Source: Massospora cicadina (taxonomy: Eukaryota; Entomophthoromycota; Entomophthoromycetes; Entomophthorales; Entomophthoraceae). Taken from it: a stretch of DNA of 64,000 bases. This document shows, piece after piece, positions 30,421 to 41,647 of the stretch (its first letter is position 1; every line of letters starts with the position of its first letter). The stretch spans positions 1 through 64,000 of the forward strand of contig JAKSZP010017351.1 in assembly GCA_022478985.1 (NCBI GenBank), in the 5' to 3' direction. The position numbers and the translations under genes are program-made. Under the pieces are notes generated by a model. The model made no database searches and was not told the origin of the DNA. It saw only the letters and a list, made by a program, of their open reading frames with translations.

Positions 30421-31190
30421 AAATGTGGGGCTCACTGAGCTGGGCTAATTTTGGGACAAATAGATGGTAGTACACCATCATGCCCAAGAATACCTGGATG
30501 TCACGAAGGGTTTTGGGTGCAGGCATCTGGATATTGCTTCAACTTTATCTTGAAGCGGTTGTATCCCATCTCAGGGGATGGCGTGCCCAAGAAAATCCAG
30601 TTTCCTCTGGAAAAATGTGAATTTAGAGGGCTTTAGTTTAATATTAGATGCCTGCAAGCGTTGAAACACCTCCTTTAGATGTGCGAGGTGTTCATTAAAA
30701 AACTTGGAGAAAACTATGATATCATCAAGATAGACGATGACGCAGCCTAATTTGATCCTGCAAGATATGATCCATTGCTCGCTGGAAAGTTGTGGGCGCG
30801 TTGCACAGCCCTTATGGTAGTCAGGTAGGTTGGAAGAGACCCTCACTTAAAATAAGAGCACATTTCTACTGGTCTTGTGGAGAAAGGTCCATTTGCCAAC
30901 AACTGCTAGCCAGGTCTATGGCTGAAAAGAACTTGAACCCAGAGAGTTGGGCCAGAGCATCATAAATGCGAGGGATAGGGTAACTATCCTTCTTTGTGAG
31001 GTTGTTTAATTTGTGGTAGTCCATCACTACCCTATGACCTCCATTTTTCTTCTTTATTAATAGAAGTGGGGATGATGAAGGGCCTTGTAAAGGCACCAGC
31101 AATCCAGCATCCAGCAGCTGTTTGAGCTCCTTCCACATCTGTAACTCCTCAACCTGGATTTATGATAGGGCTTGGAGCGAATGAGTTTAG
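30421..31190 (-). pseudogene. Reverse transcriptase of E3
   Basis: Minus strand: LKQLLDAGLLVPLQGPSSSP (31067-31126), DYHKLNNLTKKDSYPIP, FFSAIDLASSCWQMDLSPQD; after shifts, CVIVYLDDIIVFSKFF (30690-30750) with an intact YLDD, FQRLQASNIKLKPSKFTFFQ, and IQVFLGMMVYYHLFVPK (about 30490). One of the better preserved RTs here. Confidence 0.9.
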
Positions 31191-31389
31191 CATCCCCAAC
31201 ATCAATAGTATGCATCCACACCTTTTTGTACCCATAGTCATTGTCGGATTTGGAGAAAATGTCGCTGTAGGACTCAAGTAAGGTGTGAACTTTATCCAGC
31301 TCAGATGGAGTTAGTTCATTAGAGATTGGACATAAGGTAGGGTATATATGGATTGGTCGGCGGGCAAGTTCATATCTATAATAGACCCA

Positions 31390-31816
31390 ATACAGTGGAC
31401 TTGCTTAATTTCCTCAATGGGTATCAGCAGGCCTCTTCCAATAGCCTGATGCCTTTTTACCACCATATCCTTATTAGTGAGATTCCCTAGCAAAAGGTTA
31501 ACAGGCCAATGAGGCCGGGATCTAACATGCCTGACAAGACCCTGGGCTCTAAAGGACTGACTCCATCCATGCTAATGAGGTGCAGTAGGCAGTTGTTTAG
31601 GATTTGCATGGTAATCTTCGTGTCAACTACACATTGTTCCCCAGCCTTAATGACCACCTCTTTAGAAGCGTATAAAGGGATATCCTTCAGGACGTCCACT
31701 GATTGAGGCAACATTTTTGTATGACGGCCTTCCATAGTGTATTGTAGGGATAAAGCGGAATAGGGATACTCAACTGTATAAACATAATCACTTTTATAAA
31801 ATTCATCATAAGTCAA
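31390..31816 (-). pseudogene. dUTPase-like domain of E3 Pol (clearest copy)
   Basis: Minus strand, residues about 51-109 of the frame ending at 31487, then continuing in another frame: KEVVIKAGEQCVVDTKITMQ, DGVSPLEPRVLSGMLDPGLIG, then GNLTNKDMVVKRHQAIGRGL. This follows the dUTPase plan in order: hydrophobic strand plus DTxI (motif 1 type), V.SG.LDP...G (motif 3, usually GVIDxDYxG), NLTN.. strand, and a G..IGRGL end where dUTPases have GDRIAQL. The RSSL phosphate motif is not seen. Role in the element unknown; dUTPases keep uracil out of DNA. Confidence 0.68.
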
Positions 31817-31829
31817 AATCAGAGGAAAT

Positions 31830-32200
31830 TCTTATTTAAGCAGGGAGAGATAGCCCTGCTTCAATTAATAGCACCTTCATATTTGAGCATAATTTGGGTT
31901 CCAAAGAGTAAATCGTAGGTATTATTGGTCAAGGCCACTTCTGGAGCTAACAAGAGAATCTTCTCAAAATGAATGGGAAGAGAAGAGTAGGCTCCAATGG
32001 TGTAAGTGTTGTTTGGGCTCTCATTTACAAACTCTTGAGTCTAGTCAAGGTCAGGGGCCAGCTTAATTTTATTAATGAGCTTAGATGACACAACTTTCAC
32101 CAAGGACCCAGTGTCAAGGATAGTTTTAACCTGCTCTCCATTAATGACGACCTCCACCTTGGTTAAAATACCACCTAAGGTGGGGGGAAGACTAGGACCT
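31830..32200 (-). pseudogene. Protease of E3
   Basis: Minus strand near 32080-32170: VEVVINGEQVKTILDTGSLV, then KVVSSKLINKIKLAPDLD, and near 31890-31990 TIGAYSSLPIHFEKILLLAP and NNTYDLLFGTQI. Aspartic protease DTGS motif and LLFGT block are present; stop codons follow. Confidence 0.85.
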
Positions 32201-32279
32201 TCTTTAGTTAAAAAGTGGAGGCAAGTCGTTTGGCAGTTTCATAGTATTTCTCCTGGATAGACTGTAGGGTATGAATACA

Positions 32280-33740
32280 CTGGTTAGATCAGAGAATTTG
32301 TGGCAATGTGCTGGTCTGCGTCACTGGCAGTGTCAATAAGCTTGAGACCCCTTATCACTTGCCAAAGATAAGTTTGATGAGGGATCTTATCCCAATTCGC
32401 TCTCTCCAGGTTCAATTGATCAGGTGCCTCCACTTCACCTGGGGCTCCTATAACATAATGACCCACATCTTACCACCCCCTTTCAGATTTGTCATCAGTG
32501 GGGTACTAATGCAGGTTAGGGAGCCCATAGAAGGTGGGGTAGGTTAAGAACTTCCCTTGAGGGATAATAAGTCCTGAGGTTGCTCCTCCACCTTATTAAT
32601 TATTGGAGGAGGCGTTGAAATTATTATAGTTTAAGCTTTAAACTTCAAAGCAGGGGGTTTGTGATGCCTCATGGAGACAGGTTTTAGACTAGAGTTAACT
32701 GAATGAGAGGTTGAAGGGGATAGCACCTTGGAGGTGGATGTTTTAACTTCAACAGCTTTGGGTCATTCAGTGGCTGGGTGCTTCTGCAAAACTGGCGGTT
32801 TAGCCTTTTTGACCTTGTCATTTAAACCATTGTTAGTGGGAGCGATTGGGACCCAGGAAAGGGGTTTAGGCTGAAGAGCTGGCTTTGAAACCACTTGGGA
32901 TGGCCGCTCTGAAAAAGGACGATGGACAAGGCAAAGGGACGACTGCTCTTACAACTGTTTTGAACTGAAGACAAAGGAGATTACTGCCCCATTACAGCCA
33001 CTAACATCTATCTATCTTTATGATAAGAAGAAGAATTTTGTAAGGGTAGTTCCGTAGGAGAAGGTTTTCAGAGGGAAACAGCCGTAGTAGATGCTTAGGG
33101 ATTTTGTTGGTGTAGATTCTTAGCTCAAAAATCCTTGTTTAGGGGCAAGCTCATAGATATCAGCAACTGGTAACAAGGCCTCCTTGATGCTTGTACAGTT
33201 TTGAAAGTACACTTTATGGAAGAGAGATGCATCTCCAAGGGGGATGAGATGCTAAGCTAGCCAAGATAGCTGCGATAGAAAAATTAAAAGGGAGAATTTA
33301 GTCAATTAACAAAGGTTAATCTCTATTATAGGAGCGCTCAACAAAAGAAGTGATAAATTCTCCATATTGCAAACTAAGGCACATAAAGGCCTGTTTTCAT
33401 CACTGCAAACTTTATTTAGAACCAAATTCGTCAAGCAGCGCTTGCTTAACCTCTGTCCAAGTGCTGAGGTTGATCATGGTAGGGACTATTCTTTCTGAGC
33501 TATGCATTTTAAGCAAGGAAGAAAGTATTTTTTTGCCGGTCAGTTGTTCCTTCAATAGCAGATTCATAAACATAAAGGAAGGAGGCAATAATGCCCTCAC
33601 CAGGTGTATACTTTTCTCAAAGAGGGGGGCTTCTTTTAACAGGGCATTGTAGTGAATGCTGCTCAAGTCTTTTAAGGCGAGACAAAGCACCGACTAGCTG
33701 TTGTTCAATAAAGCTAGCTTAGGGTTTAGATCAGCGAAAA
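32280..33740 (-). pseudogene. gag of E3
   Basis: Minus strand: a short coiled segment near 33700 (LCLALKDLSSI in one frame), then 33412-33690 with TWTEVKQALLDEFGSK, the Gag core entry also seen in E1 and E2 but here in altered order of frames. Later basic, proline-rich stretches, and 32284-32466 with HQTYLWQVIRGLKLIDTASD, matching E1 and E4 (VIDTASDGN, VINTASDAD). As in E1 the long N-terminal half is missing. Confidence 0.72.
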
Positions 33741-33804
33741 GTCTTGAAAAGTTACCCCTCCAACAGTCTCTATACTTTTGAACGTTTTATGTGTTGTCCA
33801 GGTA

Positions 33805-33822
33805 ACTCTGTAGTGAGCACCA
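33805..33822 (-). promoter_or_regulatory. Primer-binding site of E3
   Basis: Minus strand TGGTGCTCACTACAGAGT, two to three bases inside the 5' LTR end. Matches E1 and E2 over the first 15 bases. Confidence 0.82.
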
Positions 33823-33824
33823 CT

Positions 33825-34581
33825 TGGTAAATTTTTGGCTGGAAAAAAGGCTCGCTGTTCATTTTCCTCAAATCCAACAATAAATGTGAGGGCTTTTCTC
33901 ACCAGCTATATGAAAAATAACTAAACTATTGAATAATAGAATTGGTTTAGTTTTAAGGATTTTTTATTATGCGCTGTATGGGGGTAAAAGAGAGAATATA
34001 ATTAATAAATTTATAAAAGTATTTAAAACGTCAAGGCTTGACGTTTGGATAGCTTGGGGAATTCCAAATAAAAAATATGTGATTTTAGCTTATCAAAGCT
34101 CAGAAAACTCGCTTCACTTTGGCTGAATGATTGATGGTGAATTATGGTTGGCTAAGACATACTCATGGGGTAACAATTTGATAAATTTTATCCAATCTTC
34201 ATTTGATAAAATAATTTCACCTTGGGGACCCCTGCCACACCTATAAAGAGGGGTGGTCCCCATGTAGGTACTTGAATGGACCTGATCATGGCTGGGGGCT
34301 TACCATCTGATGGACGCCCCACGGTCCACTTCATGATCAGAGTAATCCAACTGCTGGATATTAGGTTAGTTTCCCAAAAAAAAATTTGAAAAATTGTGTT
34401 ACCCCAATTTTCAGGGTTCCACCATGAATTGGCCAGGGTCTTTTGGCTGATAAAATCGCTATTTTTAGTTATATTGATCTCCTCATTATTGCAGACTTGT
34501 AAATGTCCAACATTTTCTCTTTTCAGCCAATTTTTATCCACAACATCCTTATTCTGAAGCCTGGAGGGAAAATGTCTGGCA
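33825..34581 (-). repeat. 5' LTR of E3 (757 bp)
   Basis: Minus strand from TGCCAGACATTTTCC to CCAAAAATTTACCA. Pairs with 27910-28664 and resembles the E1 LTRs at both ends. Confidence 0.9.
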
Positions 34582-34760
34582 GAAGGATAGAGTAGCCTAA
34601 TGTAATACATATGAATTTGAATGAAGAAACAAGTTGGACTCCCTATGGTCATGTCCAATCAAGATTATCACCAAGATGGTAATGGTGTCTATATGCAGAA
34701 AACTATTGTTTAAGGTTGTATAGTGGTTGGGACATAACAAATATTTAAAGCATTGGATCT
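34582..34760 (+). pseudogene. A pol: integrase C-terminal (GPY/F-like) end
   Basis: Resumes the integrase of A after E3: frames give YEFE, RNKLDSLWSCPIKIITKM and WLGHNKYL, the pattern of a Gypsy integrase C-terminal GPY/F module. Ends near 34745. Confidence 0.65.
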
Positions 34761-35456
34761 AAGAAAGATGTAAAAAATATAAGAAAATATATAAAAAAGA
34801 TGAAACATATATGAAAATTAGTTATGAAGAAAAAATCACCTTGAAAACAAGAAAAGAAAATAATAGTATCTATAAGAAACTTGTTTTTTATTTTTGCCAT
34901 GATTGCGTTTATCTGGCAGTCTTTACATTCCTGATTTCGTGGGGGAAATGAGGACAAAATACTATTTAAGTCAATAAGGAGCGTCATTGTGATCGTTTTG
35001 CAGGACTATTTCTTGTTTTTGGTAACTGTGAAGAGTCTTAAGTAAAGGGAACTTGAAGTTCCACGCTGATATAAATAAGAAAGCCTGATATGGGGGAATA
35101 CATGCGTCAAGGAATTTATCAGAAAGATTGACTGTGTGATCCTGGTATGGCGTGTTGCCATAAGAGCACAAACCTGGGGCAAATAGGAGTTCAGGAAAAT
35201 ATTATTGAGAGATTGAACATATTAGTCCTAGTGCAGCATGAAGCCATGGAACTGCGCATGCAGGAGGTTGCAGAAAACATAAGAAGAGAAGAAACCGCAA
35301 TGCTGATAATGGGCATGAAAAAATGCATCAAGCAAGGAGAAAAGGATCTAGCTCTAGAAAAATCAATTTAAACGTGGTGATTTAAGCCGTGGAATAAAGT
35401 GACGTCTACCTTTAAAACGCTGTCTTCTCTGCATAATCTGATCTAGTGGTAGAATG
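34761..35456 (+). other. A: 3' region between pol and LTR
   Basis: About 700 bp. 34761-35146 shows no coding signal on the plus strand. 35147-35371 is an open 74-aa frame rich in Glu, Arg and Met (HEAMELRMQEVAENIRREET), probably helical or coiled coil, of unknown function. It could be the Pol C-terminus or a small extra ORF. AGTGGTAGAATG just before the LTR is the likely polypurine tract. Confidence 0.45.
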
Positions 35457-36521
35457 TGTTGGGACTTTGGAATGCCCACATCATTTATCTTAATAAGCTT
35501 AAATGTATTATTTGTTTCATCCACTGAGAATGATTTATTATAATAAATACATTTGGATGTGAGAGGTATCATTATTTTGGTAACAATTTTCTTAATTCTC
35601 GAAAGGACAATAACTAATTTTATAGAATCAAATCTGCTGGCTTATTGATGTTCCTTCAGAAATTACCCTGACAGACTTTACTAGTGTTTTTTATTATTAG
35701 TTTAGATATAATAATTAAATAATTTTATGCATGTCAATCAGGGTTTATCACCAGTTGATAAGGATTCATTGGAAGTTGCTTAAGCGTTGGCAACACTTTC
35801 ACTGGCAGAAACTTGCAGGTTGGTCTAAAAGCAACGTGACCTGCTATAGATGGGCAAAAGGTCTCTTTATATAAATAGTTTTTAGCCTAATAATAACCTC
35901 TGGGTTGGGTAAAGGTGTTAAGGCACACTATAGAATCCAACTCAGAAGGGGTCATGACCTATTTTGCAGCAGAATAAGATTAGGTGTATGAAGTAATTAT
36001 TGTCTTAGGTGGCTACTAAGAGCTAAATTCATCAGATATGAATTTTATTCCTATTGGGGCGCCAACATAAGGGTCAAGCGCCAATCTTTTATATAATCCT
36101 AAAATTTTATTGTATTAAAGCAGTACAATGCAGTCCACTTGAAAGACGTTTATATAGCTATGTAAATTTTATTGTTCTCTTGTGATTAGTGCAGAAGATA
36201 TAGTTTCTTCTTATTTATTTGTTTTGTGCTAACTATTGTGTTTAAAATTGAAGGAATAAGTTTACCTTGTCCAAGTGCTTCTGGAGTACTCCAGTAGAAG
36301 AGTGGAAGGGAAATGTCCCTTTTTATCCAGAAGTGCTTTCAAGTTATCAGTAGTAAGAGCGTCAGCACCTGTCTAACAGTAAAGACTTACTCATATTGAT
36401 TGTGAAGAAGAAAAACTGGATTATTGTCTTCATACTGTTATTAACCCACCCATTATTATCTTAACCAACAAAAATATTTAGTGACACCGCAAACCTGTGA
36501 AGTAAACCTAAAAAGTTTAAA
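35457..36521 (+). repeat. 3' LTR of element A (1065 bp)
   Basis: TGTTGGGACTTTGGAATG to AAAAAGTTTAAA. Partner of 3638-4734; shares blocks such as GGTATCATTATTTTGGTAAC and CCTATTGGGGCG. Confidence 0.88.
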
Positions 36522-38340
36522 ATCATCAGTTTTACATCTTCCTTTAATAGATGCCCTTCCACTGGGAGGGAAGCTTTGGACGGGTCATCTTTCATTCCTC
36601 TAGGGTGTGCAATGAGACAGGTTCCTTGAGACTTTGAGATAGGGCCCAGTTGACACCCCACGCGAGATCTGGGCATCACATGTGCATCTTCACAATGTGG
36701 AGGAATGTTTTAGTAAATATCCTTCATGCGTGGGCCTCAAAATTAATTAAGCCCATGCTTCCTTCACGTTTAGCTTGAAGAGGGTGTCCAAAGCAAATGG
36801 CGCCGCTCTGGACTTTTATAATAATAATGTTAGAGTAGTGCCTTAGCCTTTCATTCCAAAGTAGGGCTCATTGACATCAAACAAGATATTTGTCAAAGCT
36901 TGGATAGGCTGAAAATGGTGTTTACTTGGACATTGCCTTTCATAAGGATGCATTCAAATTTCCAAAAGGCCATTCAGGATGACATACTGGATAGCACCGC
37001 TTTATTTGTTTCTTTGACCACCAGACATTTTTCTTTAAATGCGATATTCAGATAATGGAACATCTGGTTAGGACTGAGGAGATCTGATCTGATGGTAGAT
37101 TGAACTTCAGATTGCCAATCTTTACGCTGGCAGTCTTCTCAAGATTATCTTCACATTTTAAGACAAGTGATAGAGAACAAGAAGCTCCATGGAGCCTTGA
37201 AGCTCATTTTGGAACTAATCCTCACAACTGTGTCATCCTCAAGGGCCTGCATCTTGGTGGGCCATTGGTTGGGGTGAACGATTCCCCTTAAGTTTGCGTC
37301 CAACGCTGTTAACAAAATGTTTGTGGCAAGTCTAATTAAGATTGGCGACATTGGATATACTTCGCAGAGGCCCGCCCAATTGATATGGCATCTATGAGAC
37401 TATTGGCAACAAATATCTTGGTTATAAGGTCAGAACATAGGGTTGATACCCAGGATAAGAAAACATCAGGGACTCTGACTGGTTGCATCACCATGTGCAG
37501 TAAGGACCATGCTACCCAATTATAGGCCATCTCCATGTCCAAAAACATGGGTATCCATCTTCTATCCTCACGTGTCAAGTAGCAGGTTCTGAATCAAGCT
37601 TATGCTGTCCCTGATGGTATGCCCCAAATGAATCAATGTTGGGCTTGATGTAGGGTACGCTGCAGCATGGCCATCAACTGGTTGGACAGAATTTGCATCA
37701 AAAGCTTGTTGTCAGCATAAGAAAGGTCAATTTTACGCCAGTTCTGAAGGTCTTGCTGGATCCTTCTTATACAACAGCACTATCCAGGGCTCTAGGCCCC
37801 CAGGGATTTTGGAGTCCAGTTTGTAGAAATCAATTAAACATATGAGCGAGTTCTGGTGCGAAGTTGTCACATATTGCATTTAGCATTCCCACACAAATGT
37901 TGTTGGGGCCCAGTGCCTTTCCTTTTGGTGACTCCTTAAGGGCACGTTTTACCTCATCATTGTTTGCTTCAGCGGTTAGCTTCCTCTTTCTCTGTCCAAA
38001 TATTTTCTTAGCACTGGCTTGTTCAGGTCAATTAGGGATTTGACAACAATTTTCTGGTTTTTCAGTATCAAAAAGCTCACCATAAGATAGTTCACATTGC
38101 TCTTGATGATATTAGGATCAGAGGATACTTTTCCAGAACGGGTTTGACCTGCCATAACTTGTCCTGGGATCAGATTACCTTGAGGCTTACCAAGCTCTCT
38201 TTGGTCATTATTCCTACTATACTTTGATGCCAGTAAGTGGCATTTAGTATTCACTTATAATCCTGCTTGTTTAATTGTTCTTGGTACCGCTCATGCATTT
38301 TTTAATAGAAAACCTTCCAGGCTAACAACGCCATCTCCAA
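36522..38340 (-). pseudogene. LINE C: non-LTR reverse transcriptase
   Basis: Minus strand, broken: about 38290 KMHERYQEQLNKQDYK; 37976-38254 basic linker (KYSRNNDQRELGKPQGNLIP); about 37870-37960 the ALGPNNICVGMLNAI-type block; 37336-37578 FLDMEMAYNWVAWSLLHMVM; 37151-37351 MSPILIRLATNILLTALDAN and then EDDTVVRIS, the palm with one Asp pair in the FADD position. 36522-36679 holds CLIAHPRGMKDDPSK of the C-terminal part. The spacing of these blocks is that of L1/Tad-like RTs. Confidence 0.78.
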
Positions 38341-38767
38341 AAAAATATATGCGCAATAAAGATATAACGGTTGTCATTAGTTGAAAGATTAAAACCAAGT
38401 TTAACACCGATCCCACTAATGAGACTATTGCATGGTATCATCTCTTGATCATGTTTCAGGCAACATTCAAAAGTTTTTAGTTCATCCCAGCCAAAAAGGC
38501 TTATGTCATGTCTAAAAAAGTTTACCTAAGCTTCAGATGGTATAATTAATAATTAGGTCTTTTAAAAACTGCAAAATATATTGAGTTTGTCTAAAATACT
38601 TTCAAATTTTTTGTATGCAATAGGTAATATGCTTATTTTATATCAGACAGGGGTGATGGCATTTTTTATAAAGATCTATATATCTTCTTTTAAATTAAAT
38701 TTGATTGATAAATAAGACAGAAGAGTGGGGAGGAAAAGCCATTCTAATCCAAATGAAAAGGATCAAG

Positions 38768-38816
38768 AGGAATTAACTACAGGACCATCTAGTACTAAAA
38801 AAAGGAATTAACTACA
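38768..38816 (+). mobile_element. Ultra-short poly(A) insertion 3 with 14-bp TSD
   Basis: Insert 38782-38802 (GGACCATCTAGTACTAAAAAA) between two copies of AGGAATTAACTACA (38768-38781, 38803-38816). Two extra G at the 5' end compared with insertion 2. Confidence 0.9.
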
Positions 38817-39209
38817 TCGGTAGCATCACCAAATACTCTTAGTCAACAACACCATGTGCTAGTCACAATCTAGTGGTGTCCAGATTACTCTCCAACAGGC
38901 CTTAAGTTGCTTAGTTGTAACATTACTTGGGTTATTAGTATGGGGTAATGGCCAGTCATGTGATCCTATAGCACCCTAGGATAGTATGTAAGAATTTCTA
39001 GATCCTCACGAGCTGATTAGAACAGAAAATGATAGTTTTTACCAAACCTTCGTGATGGGATTTTAGTGCAATTGCTTGGACATGATCACTGAGTGTATGA
39101 CCTATACATGATATTATTAGATGATTTTTAAGGTGGATTGATTGACTTTTTCTATTAATTGAAAACAAGTATTGGGTAGGGTGCATATTCATCTTTTGTT
39201 TTCTGTATA

Positions 39210-39519
39210 GGAAGAGCATGACACCCAACAAAAAAAATAAAAGTGTTAGTTCCTGGCATTACAAATAATCTCATCAACTTCATTGTCAACCAGTATTTCT
39301 TGAATGTGGCGCACATGTAGTACCTGTGGCTGATATCCACTTTGCTTTTTTTGAACACTGAGCAATCCTTATATGGGTATCTCAAGCCATAGTGCTTACT
39401 CATTTTGATTTCTTTGTTGACAATTTTCCCTTTACTGAGCGCTGGTTGGAGTTGATGAGATTATTTGTAATGCCAGGAACTAACACTTTTATTTTTTTTG
39501 TTGGGTGTCATGCTCTTCC
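39210..39519. repeat. Perfect 70-bp inverted repeat
   Basis: 39210-39279 (GGAAGAGCATGACACCCAAC...) is the exact reverse complement of 39450-39519, with a 170-bp spacer. Similarity continues weakly inward (CAACCAG). Such identity is out of place in a region this decayed, so the duplication is young or protected. No transposon ends recognised. Confidence 0.9.
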
Positions 39520-40830
39520 TCCACTCAAAAACTAATGTGTGACCTTATTGGGGCTTTGTGGTGGTTTCTTTTGATGTTTTTGAATTTTTGATCAGTATAC
39601 TTCTGTATAGTATTTTGATCTCTTTATTGAAAAAGTCTTTTCAATTTAGTATGCTTCTCTTATGAGGCTGCTTAAATCATTTACTCATATGTACTCTTAA
39701 TATCTTCATATCTGTTCATTGCATAGTTTTTTTTATGAATGACAATTAAAGTAGCCGAACATCACAGTTGCAAAGCCTCCAGTAGTAGGGGCTACTCTTG
39801 TGAGAGATCTGCTTTGAGTTCAATGACATTCATTCCCTCAGGGATTGCAACGAAATGTTATTGTACGCCTTATATTTAAACAAACGTTACACTTATTGCT
39901 AAGTCTAGGCATAGTATATTAGCTTGTATCATTCAAGTAGATGACCTGGTCCATTTTTTCTTGTGAAGGTCAAATTTATAATACCCAAATTTTCCTCAAA
40001 TCTTCCAAAAGGATAAAAACTATAGCAGATGAAGTCAAATTTTTTTGTAACAATAGAGGTTATGTATTAGTTATCATATCCCAAACTAGAACAAAACAGT
40101 GACAGCACGCGAGCCATAACCAGAGCTTCTAGAAGATAAAAACGTTGATTGCCTGTTTTTTTCCTACCTTATTCAAGTTATTTTGGTTTCAGAATTCATA
40201 TGAGTGAATATATTGGTAAGAATTGCTTTATTCATTCCTTTGACTTCATGCCATTCTCATATAAATTGTGCCCTAGTAGTAGAAGGTTTTAATGGGCGCA
40301 ATTGGTACTATTTCATTTGAGGGTTAGAATTATAGATTATTGATCTTGACTAAAACTGTCTAGTCAATGTTGATCTTGACACATAAGGTATATTGATAAG
40401 GGGTGAGTAGCTCTTTTCGCTTGAGTTGTCTCTTTGGAGTTGATTAGCACAAAAATATCGTCAGTGAAACTTGAGTTTCTTCTGCCATTGATTGAGTTAA
40501 GTGATCCACCAAAGCTTTAAATCAATTGTCTCTAAGAAGATATTTACCATAAATTAGAAAATGATTGGCAAAATTGGATCAACCTAGCAATTACATTGTT
40601 CAATAATAGACATTTACCATAGTGCTATCAATAATAATGACTTGGGCTCTAATTATACATAGAGGGTTTCAATCCAGTGTATAAATTTGGGTGTATATCA
40701 ACTGCTTTCAGCGCCATTTATAGAAATGTCAAAGCTACCTAATTGTAGGTCTTTTTCTATATAACAACTTTGATCCTCGTTTTAATCTCTCATTGGTCTT
40801 GGAGGACGCATTGTATCATCCTAATATTAT

Positions 40831-41582
40831 TGTCAGATATCAGAGTATCAGACTTTATGGTAAGAATACTGGATATTTGATCCTTACAAATAATTGACAC
40901 ATAGACCTGAAAAGGCATCAAAGAAAACCCTTAAATCCACTATATATGGAAAAATTGATATTTGGTAAGGCTCAGATTAACAATAGAATTCTCCATTGGA
41001 CCGTCTTAAGCCCAGAATACCACGAGAGAAAAATCCTAAATAGCAGAGTTAAAGGATAATCAAAGTCAGGATTACTTCATCAAGTGACATATAAGGCAAA
41101 ATCTATATCTGCCCACAAAAGGGTAAGAATCAGAAACTGCTCAATGATTGACCTAAATGTTACTAAAGTTTCTCCCATATTGATCCATTAAAATAACTTA
41201 CTAACTATTAAAATATTCTACAAAGGCATTTTAAATCTGGAATACATCGCCTGGCAAAGAGCCTCTCTTCCAGATCTCCCCCTCTATTAATTTCAATGGA
41301 TTTTTTCCTTATTGAGTTTATATTATTGTATGTAACATATAAAACCCCATATTCTATACTAAAATAAAGTTATGGCATTTTATCTATATTTCTTTTTAAT
41401 ATCTTGACCTCAATAAGTTTTTTCGCCAATATTACCATAAGATGGATACTCTAGCTGACAGGACCTAAGCGTGATTAACATCCTCAAAATAAAACACTCA
41501 TTGTGGTCTTTGATTCTCCAAGTAATGACCGTTGGCCTTATAGGGCAGAGCACCATCAGCCACAAAAAATGGAAGCCCAACA
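40831..41582 (+). repeat. 5' LTR of E4
   Basis: TGTCAGATATCAGAG to GGAAGCCCAACA. Shares ATTGATA(T/G)TTGGTAAGGCTC and AGCCCAGAATACCA blocks with 48703-49482. Confidence 0.87.
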
Positions 41583-41585
41583 GGC

Positions 41586-41603
41586 TGGTGTTCAGTAAAG
41601 GGG
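41586..41603 (+). promoter_or_regulatory. Primer-binding site of E4
   Basis: TGGTGTTCAGTAAAGGGG, three bases after the LTR; a three-base variant of the E1 site. Confidence 0.72.
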
Positions 41604-41647
41604 TATCAGCCAACGCTTAATGACACCTGCATCTATATATTGCACCA

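Larger units (their letters stand above)
27910..34581 (-). mobile_element. E3: minus-strand Ty3/Gypsy, same family as E1
   Basis: LTRs 27910-28664 (3') and 33825-34581 (5'), 755 and 757 bp, homologous to E1 LTRs. Primer-binding site, gag, protease, dUTPase-like domain, RT, RNase H and integrase follow in minus-strand order. Inserted near the end of the integrase of A, which resumes at 34582. Flanking pentamers TGAGG (27905-27909) and GAAGG (34582-34586) match at three positions only. Confidence 0.92.
3638..36521 (+). mobile_element. Element A: old Ty3/Gypsy element, host of most nested insertions
   Basis: Bounded by two LTRs (3638-4734 and 35457-36521) with matching termini TGTTGGGA and GTTTACA/GTTTAAA. 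A primer-binding site follows the 5' LTR. The internal parts occur in order: gag 4.8-6.1 kb, protease 8.7 kb, RT 9.6-10.1 plus 12.0-12.4 kb, RNase H 12.4 plus 26.6 kb, integrase 26.9-27.9 plus 34.6 kb. About 25 kb of later insertions interrupt it. Candidate target copies are ACCGC (3633-3637) and ATCAT (36522-36526), which differ only by transitions. Confidence 0.85.
38341..40830 (-). other. Decayed non-LTR sequence between LINE C and E4
   Basis: 2.5 kb, AT-rich. It holds the ultra-short insertion 3 and the 70-bp inverted repeat. Minus strand near 38420-38500 reads SLFGWDELKTFECCLKHDQE, and near 40400-40470 NGRRNSSFTDDIFVLINSKE, which resembles an RT FADD region of another non-LTR element (perhaps the one whose endonuclease lies at 50.3-51.2 kb). 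Both readings are weak. Confidence 0.35.
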
